Of a stretch of 64,000 nucleotides of DNA, positions 1 through 8,997 are shown piece by piece. Numbering within the stretch: position 1 is the stretch's first letter; each line of letters opens with the position of its first letter. The DNA comes from CAIKMD01 sp963803265 (GTDB lineage: Bacteria > Pseudomonadota > Alphaproteobacteria > ATCC43930 > CGMCC-115725). Location: contig CAWDLZ010000017.1 of NCBI GenBank assembly GCA_963803265.1, positions 124,001-188,000 on the forward strand, read 5' to 3'. The notes beneath the pieces are model-generated. The model searched no databases, was not told where the DNA came from, and worked only from the letters and a program-made list of their open reading frames with translations. Made by a program: the position numbers and the translations under genes.

Positions 1-341
1 GCCCACGCGCCGAGGAACACGCCATCGGGAATCCGGCGGTCGCCCGAGAACAGCAGGCTCTGATACCAGCGCACCGCGAAGGCGTTGAGAGCCAACAGTC
101 CCACGACCGCCTCGATTAAATCCTCGACGCCCAATCCGAACCCGTCGCCGCTCCAGGGCGCGAGGCCCGGCCAGCCGAGGTAGAGGCGCAGATAACCGGG
201 GAGAAGCGCCGCCGCGAGCAGCATGAGGAGGGGCAGCCAGGCCAGATCTAACATGAGGCCGAGCCGCCCGAAGACGGTGCGATAGGCTTCGACCGCGACT
301 TCCGCGACCGGCACCATGATGCGCAGGCTGGCATCCGCCAT
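1..341 (-). CDS. Membrane protein, C-terminal part cut by window edge
   Basis: Reads from an ATG at 341 leftward and runs off the window, leaving 113 visible codons. Two hydrophobic stretches are visible, at about residues 29-50 and 77-93, with charged and aromatic residues between them, so it is an inner-membrane protein with at least two segments. The N-terminus (MADASLRIMVPVAEV) carries no signal peptide. It lies 72 bp downstream of phoB on the same strand and might be read through from the pho operon, but nothing shows that it is part of it. I do not recognise the family and assign no function. Confidence 0.6.
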   Translation of the reverse strand, partial: MADASLRIMVPVAEVAVEAYRTVFGRLGLMLDLAWLPLLMLLAAALLPGYLRLYLGWPGLAPWSGDGFGLGVEDLIEAVVGLLALNAFAVRWYQSLLFSGDRRIPDGVFLGAW

Positions 342-413
342 CGCGGCTTCCCTCACGCTTGTCGATGTCGAGGCCGAGCCTAGCGCATCGCTGCGGGCAT
401 AGACAGCGGGCGG

Positions 414-1109
414 CTACGCGGCGCTGGTGTCGAGGGCGTAGCCGGCGGCGCGGACGGTGCGGACGAGATCCTTGTGGCCGCCCTCGTTGAGCGCCTTGCG
501 CAAGCGGCGGATATGGACGTCGACGGTCCGCAGCTCGACCTCGGCATCGCGGCCCCAGACCCCGTCGAGGAGCTGCTCGCGCGAGAACACCCGTCCCGGC
601 CGCTCGAGGAAGAAGCGCAGCAGGCGGAACTCGGTCGGCCCGAGATGGACCGCGTGGCCGGCGCGGCTGACGCGGTGCGCGGCAAGGTCGAGCGCTAGAT
701 CGCCGAGGCGCAGCACTTCGGCGCTCGCCGCCGGGCGCGCGCGGCGGATGACGGCCTTGAGGCGCGCCACCAACTCGCCGGTGCTGAACGGCTTCACGAC
801 ATAATCGTCGGCACCGCTGTCGAGGCCGCGTACGCGGTCGGCCTCCTCGCCCCGCGCCGTCAGCATGATGACCGGCACTTCGCGCCAGGCCGGGCTGCGC
901 CGGATTTGCCGGCACAGTTCGAGGCCGGAGATCCGGGGCAACATCCAATCGAGCAGCACCGCGTCCGGCACCTGCTCTTTCAAGTGCAGCAGCGCTTCCT
1001 CGCCGTCGCGCGCCTCGGCGACGGTGAAGCCTTCCTTTTCGAGGTTGTAGCGCAGCAGAGTGAGCAGCGCCGCTTCGTCTTCGACGACGAGGACGTTGGG
1101 ACGCGTCAC
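414..1109 (-). CDS. phoB: Phosphate regulon response regulator PhoB
   Basis: Two-component response regulator of 231 aa that activates phosphate-starvation genes. The receiver domain (residues 3-118) shows the acidic pocket E10/D11, the phospho-acceptor D54 in LLDWMLP and the conserved lysine in VVKPF. An OmpR-type winged helix follows (about 130-228), with the family's usual RTVDVHIRRLRKAL recognition region. The start ATG overlaps the end of phoU by 4 bp (ATGA), so the two are translationally coupled. It is the last gene of the pstCAB-phoU-phoB unit. The length is normal for the family. Confidence 0.96.
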   Translation of the reverse strand: MTRPNVLVVEDEAALLTLLRYNLEKEGFTVAEARDGEEALLHLKEQVPDAVLLDWMLPRISGLELCRQIRRSPAWREVPVIMLTARGEEADRVRGLDSGADDYVVKPFSTGELVARLKAVIRRARPAASAEVLRLGDLALDLAAHRVSRAGHAVHLGPTEFRLLRFFLERPGRVFSREQLLDGVWGRDAEVELRTVDVHIRRLRKALNEGGHKDLVRTVRAAGYALDTSAA

Positions 1110-1840
1110 GCTGCGCCCTCCTTACCCTCCGCGGGGCCGGGCGCTTCGGCGACGAGGGTGCGGTCGCGCTTCGGGCGAATCTGCGCCAAGGGCGTGCCGT
1201 GGATGAGGAAATAGAGCGTCTCGCAGATATTCGTCGTGTGGTCGCCGATGCGCTCGAGGTTCTTCGCCATGAACAGAAGATGGGTGCAGGGCGTGATGTT
1301 GCGCGGATCCTCGATCATGTAGGTCAACAGCTCGCGGAACAGGCTGGTGTACATCTCGTCGAGCTCTTCGTCGCGGAGCCAGACCGCCATCGCCTTTTCG
1401 CTGTCGCGCTCGACATAGGCATCGAGCATGTCCTTGATCATCGATTGGCAGAGCTGCGCCATGCGCGGCAGGGCATAGACGGGCTTCACCGGCGCGGACT
1501 GGTTCAAGATGACCGAGCGCTTGGCGATGTTGGCCGCGTAATCGCACATCCGCTCGAGATCGGTCGCGGTCTTGAGCGCGGTGACGATCTGCCTCAAGTC
1601 GCGCGCCATCGGCTGGCGCAAGGCGAGCAGCCTGACCACCAGGCTCTCGACCTCGCGATCCAGCTCATCGACCTTGGTGTCGCCCACGATCACTTCGCCG
1701 GCGAGATCGCTGTCGCGCTTGACGACCGCGTCGATGGCGCCGGCAAGCTGGCTTTCCGCCATGCCGCCCATCTCGACGATGGTGTTGTCGAGCCGCTGCA
1801 GCTCTTGATCGTAGCTCTTGACGATGTGCTCGGTGTCCAC
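1106..1840 (-). CDS. phoU: Phosphate signalling protein PhoU
   Basis: PhoU, 244 aa, couples the Pst transporter to PhoR so that signalling is off when phosphate is plentiful. The sequence has the two PhoU helical repeats with the acidic metal-binding motifs, seen as ATDLERMCDYAANIAKR in the first half and KNLERIGDHTTNICE in the second. The C-terminal tail (about residues 225-244) is rich in Ala, Glu and Gly and probably disordered. The gene starts 16 bp after pstB and overlaps phoB by 4 bp, the standard arrangement of this operon. Confidence 0.95.
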   Translation of the reverse strand: MDTEHIVKSYDQELQRLDNTIVEMGGMAESQLAGAIDAVVKRDSDLAGEVIVGDTKVDELDREVESLVVRLLALRQPMARDLRQIVTALKTATDLERMCDYAANIAKRSVILNQSAPVKPVYALPRMAQLCQSMIKDMLDAYVERDSEKAMAVWLRDEELDEMYTSLFRELLTYMIEDPRNITPCTHLLFMAKNLERIGDHTTNICETLYFLIHGTPLAQIRPKRDRTLVAEAPGPAEGKEGAA

Positions 1841-1856
1841 TGTCTATCTCTCGATC

Positions 1857-2714
1857 TCAGCCGAAACGCCCGGTGATGTAGTCTTCCGTGTGACGCTCTT
1901 TGGGGTGGGTGAAGATGGCCTCGGTCTCGTCGAATTCGATGAGCTGGCCCAGATACATGAACGCGGTGTAGTCCGAGCTGCGCGCCGCCTGCTGCATATT
2001 GTGCGTGACGATCGCGATGCAATAATCCGATTTCAATTCCGCGATCAATTCCTCGACGCGCTGCGTCGACAAGGGGTCGAGCGCCGAGCACGGCTCGTCC
2101 AGCAGCAAGATCTCGGGCTTGACCGCGGTCGCGCGCGCGATGCACAGCCGCTGCTGCTGGCCGCCCGAGAGCGACAGGCCGCTTTGCTTGAGCTTGTCCT
2201 TGACCTCGTCCCACAGCGCGGCGCGCCGCAGCGCCTGCTCGACGCGCTGGTCGAGGTCTTGCGCCGACAAGCGCTCATAGAGCCGGATGCCGAAGGCGAT
2301 ATTGTCGTAGATCGACATCGGGAACGGCGTCGGCTTCTGGAACACCATGCCGACGCGGGCGCGCAGTAGATTGAGGTCCACGCCCGGCGCCAGGATATCC
2401 TGGCCGTCGATCAGCACCTGGCCGGTGGCGCGCTGGCCGGGGTAAAGGGCGTAGATGCGGTTGAGGATGCGCAGCAGGGTCGATTTGCCGCAACCCGAGG
2501 GCCCGATGAATGCCGTCACGCGGCGGTCATAGAGCTCGATGTTGATGCCTTTGAGCGCTTCGTAGTCTTTGTAGAAGAAGCGCAAATCCTTCATCACCGC
2601 CTTGGTGACGGGGACGCCCCTTTCGGCGGTATGGTGGGTCGAGACGACCGGCGCCGGGACGAGGTTGGCGCGGACGGTGGGTTGCTGCTGCAGGGGTTCC
2701 ACATCGGAGGTCAT
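1857..2714 (-). CDS. pstB: Phosphate ABC transporter ATP-binding protein PstB
   Basis: ATPase of the high-affinity phosphate importer, 285 aa from the ATG at 2714. An in-frame open stretch continues upstream to 3146, but it is only the shadow of pstA. The ATG at 2714 overlaps the pstA stop as ATGA. Walker A is at 71-79 (GPSGCGKST), the ABC signature is LSGGQQQRLCIARA, and Walker B is LLLDEPCSALDP. The first 40 residues form a non-conserved extension before the ABC domain, which begins near MKDLRFFYKDYEAL. It acts in the cytoplasm on PstA and PstC. Confidence 0.96.
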   Translation of the reverse strand: MTSDVEPLQQQPTVRANLVPAPVVSTHHTAERGVPVTKAVMKDLRFFYKDYEALKGINIELYDRRVTAFIGPSGCGKSTLLRILNRIYALYPGQRATGQVLIDGQDILAPGVDLNLLRARVGMVFQKPTPFPMSIYDNIAFGIRLYERLSAQDLDQRVEQALRRAALWDEVKDKLKQSGLSLSGGQQQRLCIARATAVKPEILLLDEPCSALDPLSTQRVEELIAELKSDYCIAIVTHNMQQAARSSDYTAFMYLGQLIEFDETEAIFTHPKERHTEDYITGRFG

Positions 2715-3565
2715 TTGGCGGTGCCGCTCCAGTTTGCCAGCAATCGGGCAAGGATATTGAGACATAGAATGGTGAGGGTGATGAGCAGCGCTCCCGCCCA
2801 GGCGAGATTCTGCCAGTCGGCATAAGGACTCATCGCGAACTGAAAGATCACCACCGGCAGATTCGCTATCGGCGCGTTCATGTTGGCGCTGGCGAACTGG
2901 TTGTTGAGGGCGGTGAAGAGGAGCGGCGCGGTCTCGCCAGCAATGCGGGCGATCGCCAGCATGACGCCGGTCATCATGCCCTGAAGCGCCGCGCGATAGG
3001 TCACCAGGACGATGACTTTCCATTCCGGCGCGCCCAGCGCGAAGGCGGCCTCGCGCAGGCCCGCCGGGACGAGGCTCAGCATGTCCTCGGTGGTGCGCAC
3101 CACCACCGGCACGACGATGATCGCCAGAGCCACCGATCCCGCCCAACCCGAGAAATGGCCCATCGGCACGACCATCACCTCATAGACGAAGAGGCCGATG
3201 ACGATCGAGGGCGCGCTCAAGAGGATGTCGTTGACGAAGCGCACGACGGGCGCCAGCGCGCTGCCGCGGCCATACTCGGCGAGGTAAGTGCCGGTCAGGA
3301 TGCCGACCGGCGTGCCGACGAGCGTGCCGACGACGGTCATCGCCACGCTGCCGAAGATGGCATTGGCCAAGCCGCCGTTGCTTCCGGGCGGCGGCGTGTT
3401 CTGCGTGAAGAGGTCGAGCGACAGCGCCGGGACGCCATTCACCACCAGCGATCCCATGATCAGAAACAAGATGAGCAGCCCGAGCCCGGTCGCGGTGAGC
3501 GACAGGGCAAGGATCCCGAAATTGACCCCGCGGCGGCGGTTGTAAAGGGAAGGTGCAAGGATCAT
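2711..3565 (-). CDS. pstA: Phosphate ABC transporter permease PstA
   Basis: Inner-membrane permease, 284 aa, pairing with PstC in the phosphate importer. About six hydrophobic segments are visible. The cytoplasmic coupling loop (about 165-195, LREAAFALGAPEWKVIVLVT) has the EAA motif that contacts PstB. The start overlaps the pstC stop by 4 bp and the end overlaps the pstB start by 4 bp. The N-terminal segment is followed by a long periplasmic loop containing FTQNTPPPGSNGGLANAI, usual for PstA. Confidence 0.95.
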   Translation of the reverse strand: MILAPSLYNRRRGVNFGILALSLTATGLGLLILFLIMGSLVVNGVPALSLDLFTQNTPPPGSNGGLANAIFGSVAMTVVGTLVGTPVGILTGTYLAEYGRGSALAPVVRFVNDILLSAPSIVIGLFVYEVMVVPMGHFSGWAGSVALAIIVVPVVVRTTEDMLSLVPAGLREAAFALGAPEWKVIVLVTYRAALQGMMTGVMLAIARIAGETAPLLFTALNNQFASANMNAPIANLPVVIFQFAMSPYADWQNLAWAGALLITLTILCLNILARLLANWSGTAK

Positions 3566-4542
3566 TGGGCGGCGCGCTGCTCGAGCCGCATCAGCATCAG
3601 CTTTGCCGCGGCCAGCACGATGAAGGTGATGATGAAGAGGATGAAGCCGAGCTCGATCAGGGCGGAGGTGTAAAGCTGGCCTACCGCCTCGGTGAATTCA
3701 TTGGCCAGCGAGGCCGAAATCGTCGTTCCCGGGGCCAGCAGCGAGACGCTGATCCGGTGCGCGTTGCCGATCACGAAGGTCACGGCCATGGTTTCGCCCA
3801 GCGCGCGTCCCAAGCCCAGCATGACGCCGCCCACGATGCCGACTCGCGTATAGGGCAGCACGATGTCACGCACGACCTCGGCGGTGGTGCAGCCCACGCC
3901 ATAGGCGCTTTCGCGCAGGATCGCCGGCACCGTCAGGAATACGTCGCGTGTCACCGCCGCGATGAAGGGCAGTACCATCACCGCGAGGATGAAGCCGGCG
4001 GTCAGCACGCCGAGCCCTAGCGGCGCGCCGCTGAACAGGATGCCGAGCAGCGGAACATTGCCGAGCGTCGCCTTGAGGAAGGGCTCGATGTTGGTCTGCA
4101 GGAAAGGCGCCAGGACGAACAGGCCCCAGATGCCGTAGATAATGCTGGGGATGGCGGCCAGCAACTCGATCAACACCCCGACCGGCCGGCGCAACGGCGC
4201 CGGGCACAGCTCGGTCAGGAAGATCGCCACGCCCAGCGCCAGCGGCACTCCGATCAGCATGGCGATGAGCGAGGTGACCAAGGTTCCATAGATCGCGGGC
4301 CGGCCGCCGAACACCTGCTTGACCGGGTTCCAGGTGTCGCTCCACAGGAAACCAAAGCCGAACGCCTTCATCGCCGGCAGCCCGCCGATCAGCAAGGCCA
4401 TCATGACCGCGCCCAGCAGCAACAGCACGCCGACCGCGAACAGCCTGGTGCCGCCGCGGAATATCGCGTCTTCGACGCGCTGGCGCCGGATCTTGCTGGC
4501 GGGCCCAGCCTCCGTTGTGGTGACCGCGATAGAATCTACCAT
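3562..4542 (-). CDS. pstC: Phosphate ABC transporter permease PstC
   Basis: Inner-membrane permease, 326 aa, the first gene of the pst transport unit. It has an N-terminal membrane segment after a basic stretch (KIRRQRVEDAIFRGG) and five more hydrophobic segments. The EAA loop appears in VPAILRESAYGVGCTTAEVV. The 178 bp between this gene and phoR hold a PHO-box-like site about 100 bp before the start codon, so pstC probably heads its own phosphate-controlled transcript. No pstS gene for the binding protein lies in the operon, where it is usually found. Confidence 0.95.
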   Translation of the reverse strand: MVDSIAVTTTEAGPASKIRRQRVEDAIFRGGTRLFAVGVLLLLGAVMMALLIGGLPAMKAFGFGFLWSDTWNPVKQVFGGRPAIYGTLVTSLIAMLIGVPLALGVAIFLTELCPAPLRRPVGVLIELLAAIPSIIYGIWGLFVLAPFLQTNIEPFLKATLGNVPLLGILFSGAPLGLGVLTAGFILAVMVLPFIAAVTRDVFLTVPAILRESAYGVGCTTAEVVRDIVLPYTRVGIVGGVMLGLGRALGETMAVTFVIGNAHRISVSLLAPGTTISASLANEFTEAVGQLYTSALIELGFILFIITFIVLAAAKLMLMRLEQRAAQ

Positions 4543-4639
4543 CCCTGGCCCCGACGCCCGGAGTCTTCGATCGACATGTTAAGCCTGACCCGATCTGCCC
4601 AAGTTGCGGGCGGTTTAGGGCAAGAAGTACAGGGCTATG

Positions 4640-4657
4640 ATTGCGGTTTTATGACAG
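4640..4657 (-). promoter_or_regulatory. PHO-box-like site upstream of pstC
   Basis: On the minus strand the 18 bp read CTGTCATAAAACCGCAAT. The first 11 bases match the known PhoB box half-site CTGTCAT plus its A-rich spacer exactly; the second half matches the heptamer at 4 of 7 positions. It lies about 98 bp before the pstC start codon, a sensible place for PhoB-activated transcription of pstCAB-phoU-phoB. No further PhoB half-sites were searched for systematically. Confidence 0.6.
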
Positions 4658-4720
4658 TCGCCCTGGCGCCGATGCGGTCGTAGCTAATCGAAATTCGCCG
4701 TTCCACCGGCGCTGTCCCTA

Positions 4721-6103
4721 TCAGCTTACGGCACTCGCCACCGGAAGGTAAACGGTGAACACCGAGCCCTGGCCGAGCTCGCTCTCGATCTCGAGCGCGC
4801 CGCGGTGGTGGCTGACGATGTGCTTGACGATGGCCAGGCCTAGCCCGGTTCCGCCCAGCTCGCGCGACCGCGCCGCGTCAACCCGGAAAAAGCGCTCGGT
4901 CAGTCGCGGCAGGAGGTCGCGCGCGATCCCCGTTCCGCGATCGCTCACCGCAACGGCGATGGCGGCGACGCGAGGGCCCGGGCGGGCCGCGGGCAGGGTT
5001 TTTGTCGAGAGGCTGGCCCGGATCTCGATCGCGGTTCCGGCCGCGCCGTACTTGATCGCGTTGTCGAACAGATTCTGAAACACCTGGGCGAGCTCGTCGG
5101 CGTCGCCGGCGACCGGCGGCAGATCGGGCGGCAGATGGAAGACGAAGCGCATCTGGCGGCCGGCCGCGCGCTGCTCGAGCGTATCGGCGACCGCTCGCAG
5201 CACGTTGCCGAGATCGACCTCGCCGGTGGGCGGCCGGTGCTCGTTCATCTCGATGCGCGACAGCGACAAGAGATCGTCCACAAGACGCGTCATGCGGCCG
5301 GCCTGCTCGGCCATGATCGACAAAAACCGCTCGCGCGCCGCCGCGTCGTCGCGCGCTGGCCCGCGCAGCGTCTCGATGAAGCCGACCAGCGAGGCGAGCG
5401 GCGTGCGCAGCTCGTGGCTGGCGTTGGCGACGAAATCGGCGCGCAGCCGCTCGGCGCGCTTCATCTGGGTCAGATCGTGCAGTACCAGAACCGCGGCGGC
5501 ACCCTCCGAGGTCGGCGGCGCGAGCGGCGCCAATCGCGCCGAAAGCTGGCGCTCGATCGGCGCCGCCATATCGAACTCGACGACGCGGCTGCCCTCGCCG
5601 CGCAGCACGGCCTCGGTCGCGGCCAGTACCGCGGGATTGCGCAGCGCGCCGGCGAGATCGCGGCCGATCAGCCGCTCGCCCAAGAGCTGCGCCGCGGCGT
5701 CGTTGGCGCGGACGATGCGACGCGCGCCATCGAGCAGCAAGAGCGGCTCGGGCAGCGCCGCCTCGACCGCGAGGGCTGCCGCCAACTCGGCCGCTCGCGC
5801 CTGCAAGCGGGTGTGGGTGCCGCGCGCCCAGCGGCTGACCGTGAGCCACAAGTCGCGCACCAGGGGACTGATGGTCTCGATCTCGGGCGTCGCGGTTTCG
5901 TCGGCGGCCATGACGCGGATCGCGGCCTCGACCGCGACGATTCCGGCAATCAGCGGGCGCAACAGGATTGCCAACAGGCCATAGCCCAGGATCGCCGACA
6001 TCAGGGCCAGGTTCGCCGCGAGCGCGCCCATCCCGACCAGCCCGGCAAGAACGAGAAACAGCGGCAGCGCGAGAAGCAGCGCGTTCAGCAGCAGGCGCGG
6101 CAA
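4721..6103 (-). CDS. phoR: Phosphate regulon sensor histidine kinase PhoR
   Basis: Sensor kinase of 460 aa that phosphorylates PhoB under phosphate limitation. Two hydrophobic N-terminal segments (about 5-30 and 33-58) anchor it, with little periplasmic material between them. A PAS-like region (about 110-215) precedes the HisKA domain, where the phospho-acceptor is H230 in NASHELRTPLASL. The HATPase_c domain follows, with NLFDNAIKYG (N box) and GTGLGLAIVKHI (G2 box). It lies upstream of pstC on the same strand but 178 bp away, so it may have its own weaker promoter. Confidence 0.93.
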   Translation of the reverse strand: MPRLLLNALLLALPLFLVLAGLVGMGALAANLALMSAILGYGLLAILLRPLIAGIVAVEAAIRVMAADETATPEIETISPLVRDLWLTVSRWARGTHTRLQARAAELAAALAVEAALPEPLLLLDGARRIVRANDAAAQLLGERLIGRDLAGALRNPAVLAATEAVLRGEGSRVVEFDMAAPIERQLSARLAPLAPPTSEGAAAVLVLHDLTQMKRAERLRADFVANASHELRTPLASLVGFIETLRGPARDDAAARERFLSIMAEQAGRMTRLVDDLLSLSRIEMNEHRPPTGEVDLGNVLRAVADTLEQRAAGRQMRFVFHLPPDLPPVAGDADELAQVFQNLFDNAIKYGAAGTAIEIRASLSTKTLPAARPGPRVAAIAVAVSDRGTGIARDLLPRLTERFFRVDAARSRELGGTGLGLAIVKHIVSHHRGALEIESELGQGSVFTVYLPVASAVS

Positions 6104-6170
6104 GGTCGCTCATTTCCGGCCGCTGGCGTGGCGAAACCAAAATACGCCGCCTCTCGGGGCAAGGCTAAGG

Positions 6171-6188
6171 CCGGCCATGTCAGGCCGG
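6171..6188. terminator. Short hairpin between ABC transporter and phoR
   Basis: Inverted repeat CCGGCC-ATGTCA-GGCCGG, 6-bp stem and 6-nt loop, just after the last gene of the ABC transporter operon (which ends at 6209, read leftward) and before phoR. Read leftward it is followed only by TTAG, not a real T run, so as an intrinsic terminator it would be weak. Confidence 0.3.
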
Positions 6189-6208
6189 ACCGACCGGGCG
6201 CGCGAGAC

Positions 6209-7013
6209 TCACCGCCAGCGCAGCAGAACGCGCTCCAGGTTCGACATGAAGGCCCCGAACCCCAGCCCCAACAGCGACAGGATCACGACCCCGGCCATCA
6301 GATCGTCCGACTGCATCAGATTGCCGGCGGTCAGCAGGAAGGCGCCGATGCCGTATTGCGCGCCGATCATTTCGGCCGCGACCACCAAGAGGAGCGCGAC
6401 CGACACCGAGATGCGGAAGCCGGCGAAGATCCCCGGCAGGGCCGAGGGCAGCATGATCTTCCAGATGATCGCGCGCATCGGCAGGTTGAAGCTCTGGCCC
6501 ATGCGGATGAGATTGCGCGGCACCGAGTCGACGCCGGCCAAGGTGGCGATGATGGTCGGGAAGAACACGCCCGAGGCGATGGTGACGATCTTGGGGGTCT
6601 CGCCGATGCCGAGCCACAGGATCAGCAGCGGCAGCAGCGCGATCTTCGGCACCGGAAAGAGCGCCGAGACGAGCGGCATGCCGACCGCGCGCGCCCCCGA
6701 TACGAGGCCCATCGTGACGCCGATCACGAGGCCGAGGCCCGTGCCGATGATCCAGCCCGAGCCGATGCGTTCGAGCGACACCGACAAATTGAGCCAGAGA
6801 TCGCCCGACACGGCAAGCTGCCATAGCGCGAGGCAGATGCTGGCGGGCGAGGGCAGGAATACCGGGTCGATCCAGCCGGCCGAGATCGCGAGCTGCCACA
6901 GCGAAATGATGCCGGCAAAGGCGATCCAGGAATAGAGCGGCTGGGGCACCGCCAGGAAGCCGCCGCCGCGGAAATCGACCTCGCGGCGTAGTCCCGGTGC
7001 GGCTGCTGTCATT

Positions 7014-7021
<8 letters not shown>
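6209..7021 (-). CDS. ABC transporter permease, nitrate/sulfonate/taurine type
   Basis: Inner-membrane permease of 270 aa of the SsuC/TauC family. Six hydrophobic segments are visible. The EAA-type coupling loop lies around residues 165-185 (VPRNLIRMGQSFNLPMRAIIWKIM, family form of the loop). Its start overlaps the ATPase stop by 8 bp. It is the last gene of a six-gene unit that carries four binding proteins and this single permease, so it probably acts as a homodimer serving all of them. The substrate cannot be told: relatives take up sulfonates, taurine, nitrate or pyrimidine precursors. Confidence 0.9.
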
Positions 7022-7787
<766 letters not shown>

Positions 7788-7847
7788 GCCGCTCGACCGT
7801 TCATGGCGTCAGCATAAAGAGCGGAAAGCGGCCGGTCCATTGCCTCT

Positions 7848-8876
7848 TCAGCGGGCCGAAACCTCGATCGCATAGCGCGGGTCAATCAGGGTGTCGGCGT
7901 CGATGTGGGTCTTGAGAAAGCCCCGTCCCCAGTACCAATCGAGCACGCGCTGAATATCCGGCACCGAGACCCGCGCTTGCGGGTCGTAATAGCCGATGCC
8001 GAGCTTGATGACGTCGGGCGGCTGTTTGAGCGCCTTGGCGACGATCGCGACCATCTCGGGGGCGGTGGCCTGATCCGCCCGCTCGCCCTTGGCGTCGGCG
8101 AAGGCCGCGTCCCAAGCCGTCTCGGCCCTGCGCACGGCAGCCAAGAAATGCTTGACCGTGTCGGGCTGCTCGTTGGCGAGCTTGGCCGTGGTGAAAGTGC
8201 CTTCGCTCTGGCCCGGCGGCAATTCGCTGCCGACCCAGCCGAGCACCTTGGCGTTGCCCTTGTTCACCAGGGCATAAATGTTGGCCGCGGTCTGCACCGC
8301 CGCGTCCGCCTGCCCGCCGGTGACCGCCGAGGCGATGTTCGGGTTCGATTGCAGCGCCAGCACCCGAACCGTCTTCTGGTCGACGCCGTATTTCGCGAGC
8401 ACGAGGCTGAGATTATAGTCGAGCGGCGACCCGTACTGGGTGACGGCCACCGAGTGTCCGCCGAGCTCCTTGAACGAGTGAACGCCGGCGGCATAGGCCT
8501 GGTTCGACACCATGAAGCCGATGCTCTCGAAGCCAGGATGCTCCCAGGCGCCGGCGCCGATGATCTTGAGCGTGCCGGCGTTCGCCAAGGTGAAGAACGC
8601 CACCGTCATTCCGGTGGTGCCGAAATCGATATCGCCCGCGGCCGCGGCTACGGCGATGGGCTGGGCCGAATTGAACAACACCAGCTCGGCGTCCAATCCC
8701 TCATCCGCGAAATAGCCCTTGGCCTGGGCGACGTATTCCGGCGCGCCGCCGAGCGAGCGAACGACGCCGACCTTGATATGCTCGGCCGCGGCGGCGCCCG
8801 GGACGCCGAGCGCCAGCGCGAAAAGTCCGGCTGCGGCCGCCGAGCCGAGCCGCGCTCCCTTGATCCGCTTGCCCAT
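7848..8876 (-). CDS. Periplasmic binding protein, NMT1/SsuA type (copy 4)
   Basis: Solute-binding protein of 342 aa with a Sec signal peptide (about 1-30, ending GAAAAEHI). It binds a small ligand in the periplasm for the adjacent permease and ATPase. Conserved blocks shared with the three paralogues upstream include VSNQAYAAG, GHSVAVTQYGSPLDY and the C-terminal DADTLIDPRY. It is the most divergent of the four (S/D-Y instead of S/L-H-Y after the TQ motif). Its first 18 codons and ribosome-binding region are duplicated just upstream (8911-8988). The start chosen is the copy whose frame stays open. Confidence 0.9.
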   Translation of the reverse strand: MGKRIKGARLGSAAAAGLFALALGVPGAAAAEHIKVGVVRSLGGAPEYVAQAKGYFADEGLDAELVLFNSAQPIAVAAAAGDIDFGTTGMTVAFFTLANAGTLKIIGAGAWEHPGFESIGFMVSNQAYAAGVHSFKELGGHSVAVTQYGSPLDYNLSLVLAKYGVDQKTVRVLALQSNPNIASAVTGGQADAAVQTAANIYALVNKGNAKVLGWVGSELPPGQSEGTFTTAKLANEQPDTVKHFLAAVRRAETAWDAAFADAKGERADQATAPEMVAIVAKALKQPPDVIKLGIGYYDPQARVSVPDIQRVLDWYWGRGFLKTHIDADTLIDPRYAIEVSAR

Positions 8877-8988
8877 CTTGTCCTCCTCCCTCTCCCGTCC
8901 TCCCTCTCCCGTCCGGCTGCGGCCGCCGAGCCGAGCCGCGCTCCCTTGATCCGCTTGCCCATCTTGTCCTCCTCCCTCTCCCGTCCTC
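8825..8988. repeat. 78-bp direct tandem duplication, period 86 bp
   Basis: Positions 8825-8902 are repeated without a mismatch at 8911-8988; an 8-bp linker (8903-8910) itself repeats the CCTCTCCC motif. The unit covers the ribosome-binding region, ATG and first 18 codons (MGKRIKGARLGSAAAAG) of the binding-protein gene. The outer copy therefore offers a second start codon at 8962, but its frame runs out of phase with the gene (86 is not a multiple of 3). It could be a recent real duplication or an assembly artefact. Confidence 0.9.
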
Positions 8989-8997
8989 GCCGCTCGC

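Noticed and set aside
5135..6826. 563-codon plus-strand frame across phoR and the ABC permease
   Set aside because: Shadow of two certain minus-strand genes; its composition (R, Q, H, D-rich) is that of a reversed frame.
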